NCBI RefSeq assembly: GCF_008808095.1
Contig: NZ_CP023396.1
Coordinates: 930,001-994,000, forward strand
Length of the DNA stretch: 64,000 nt
Direction: 5' to 3'
Source of the DNA: Pseudoalteromonas ruthenica
Lineage (GTDB): Bacteria > Pseudomonadota > Gammaproteobacteria > Enterobacterales > Alteromonadaceae
This document shows, in pieces, positions 63,995-64,000 of the stretch (its first letter is position 1; the number at the start of each line of letters is the position of its first letter). Below the pieces are notes generated by a model, which saw nothing but the letters and a program-made list of their open reading frames with translations, searched no databases and was not told the origin of the DNA. A program made the position numbers and the translations under genes.

Positions 63995-64000
63995 ATTAGG

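Noticed and set aside
1..64000. CRISPR arrays, tRNA or rRNA genes, prophage genes
   Set aside because: No regularly spaced repeats, cloverleaf or rRNA signatures, or phage structural genes were seen on reading through.

Overview
The window looks like chromosomal DNA of a marine gammaproteobacterium, probably an Alteromonadales member close to Pseudoalteromonas. This rests on gene content: an NhaD-type Na+/H+ antiporter, an Na+-coupled NSS transporter, an M9 collagenase, the order ybfF / DUF2788 / ybfE / fldA / fur, the neighbourhood seqA-pgm-astE, AstB/AstE arginine catabolism and a branched-chain 2-oxoacid dehydrogenase operon. The genus is an inference; no rRNA or tRNA gene is present. Most of the window is tightly packed housekeeping sequence.

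Layout. 0-4.6 kb: a truncated MukF/MksF-like gene, nhaD, and a small envelope cluster (acetyltransferase, M23 peptidase, lipoprotein, membrane protein). 4.6-7.9 kb: an AT-rich stretch with a Cys-containing secreted protein, then a promoter and lysine riboswitch ahead of lysC, and a phosphopantetheinyl transferase. 7.9-13.2 kb: NSS transporter, D-2-hydroxyacid dehydrogenase with glutathione peroxidase, a beta-hydroxyacid dehydrogenase, exonuclease I. 13.5-18 kb: PepSY/cytochrome b pair and a signalling cluster (HD-GYP, soluble PAS-PAS chemoreceptor, EAL). 18-24.5 kb: DUF922 protease, exported HAD hydrolase, LysR, DUF2937, lytic transglycosylase, astB, PfpI-like protein.

24.5-31.3 kb is an AT-richer accessory interval with decaying sequence. 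Its core is a membrane-anchored caspase-like protein gene split by an IS3-family (IS407-like) element. The element has clear terminal repeats and a CAAA target duplication, and removing it with one CAAA copy restores a single 561-codon frame. Two small ORFs of unknown function follow (one a lipoprotein), then a DUF2071 gene and a GFA-type gene stopped by an in-frame TAG.

31.3-43.3 kb is a complete glycogen operon with mostly overlapping ends: stand-alone CBM48 protein, malQ, glgB, glgX, glgP, glgC, glgA. It covers synthesis (GlgC, GlgA, GlgB) and breakdown (GlgP, GlgX, MalQ); pgm, linking glucose-1-P to glucose-6-P, lies at 50.8 kb. 43.3-53.6 kb: a GGDEF cyclase, an M9 collagenase, the fur/fldA/ybfE/DUF2788/ybfF strand, seqA-pgm and astE. 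53.6-57.7 kb: the BCKDH operon (E1alpha, E1beta, E2; no E3), preceded by a perfect 18-bp palindrome like LiuR operators and by a perfect 14-bp inverted repeat. 57.8-64 kb: DUF805 protein, a putative manganese/metal exporter with an 11-bp inverted repeat at its start, an M28 lipoprotein peptidase, DUF3025, and a NatAB-type ABC exporter.

The best candidates for something undescribed are the IS-split caspase-like gene with its two small downstream genes, and the possible MksF/Wadjet-type locus cut by the left edge.
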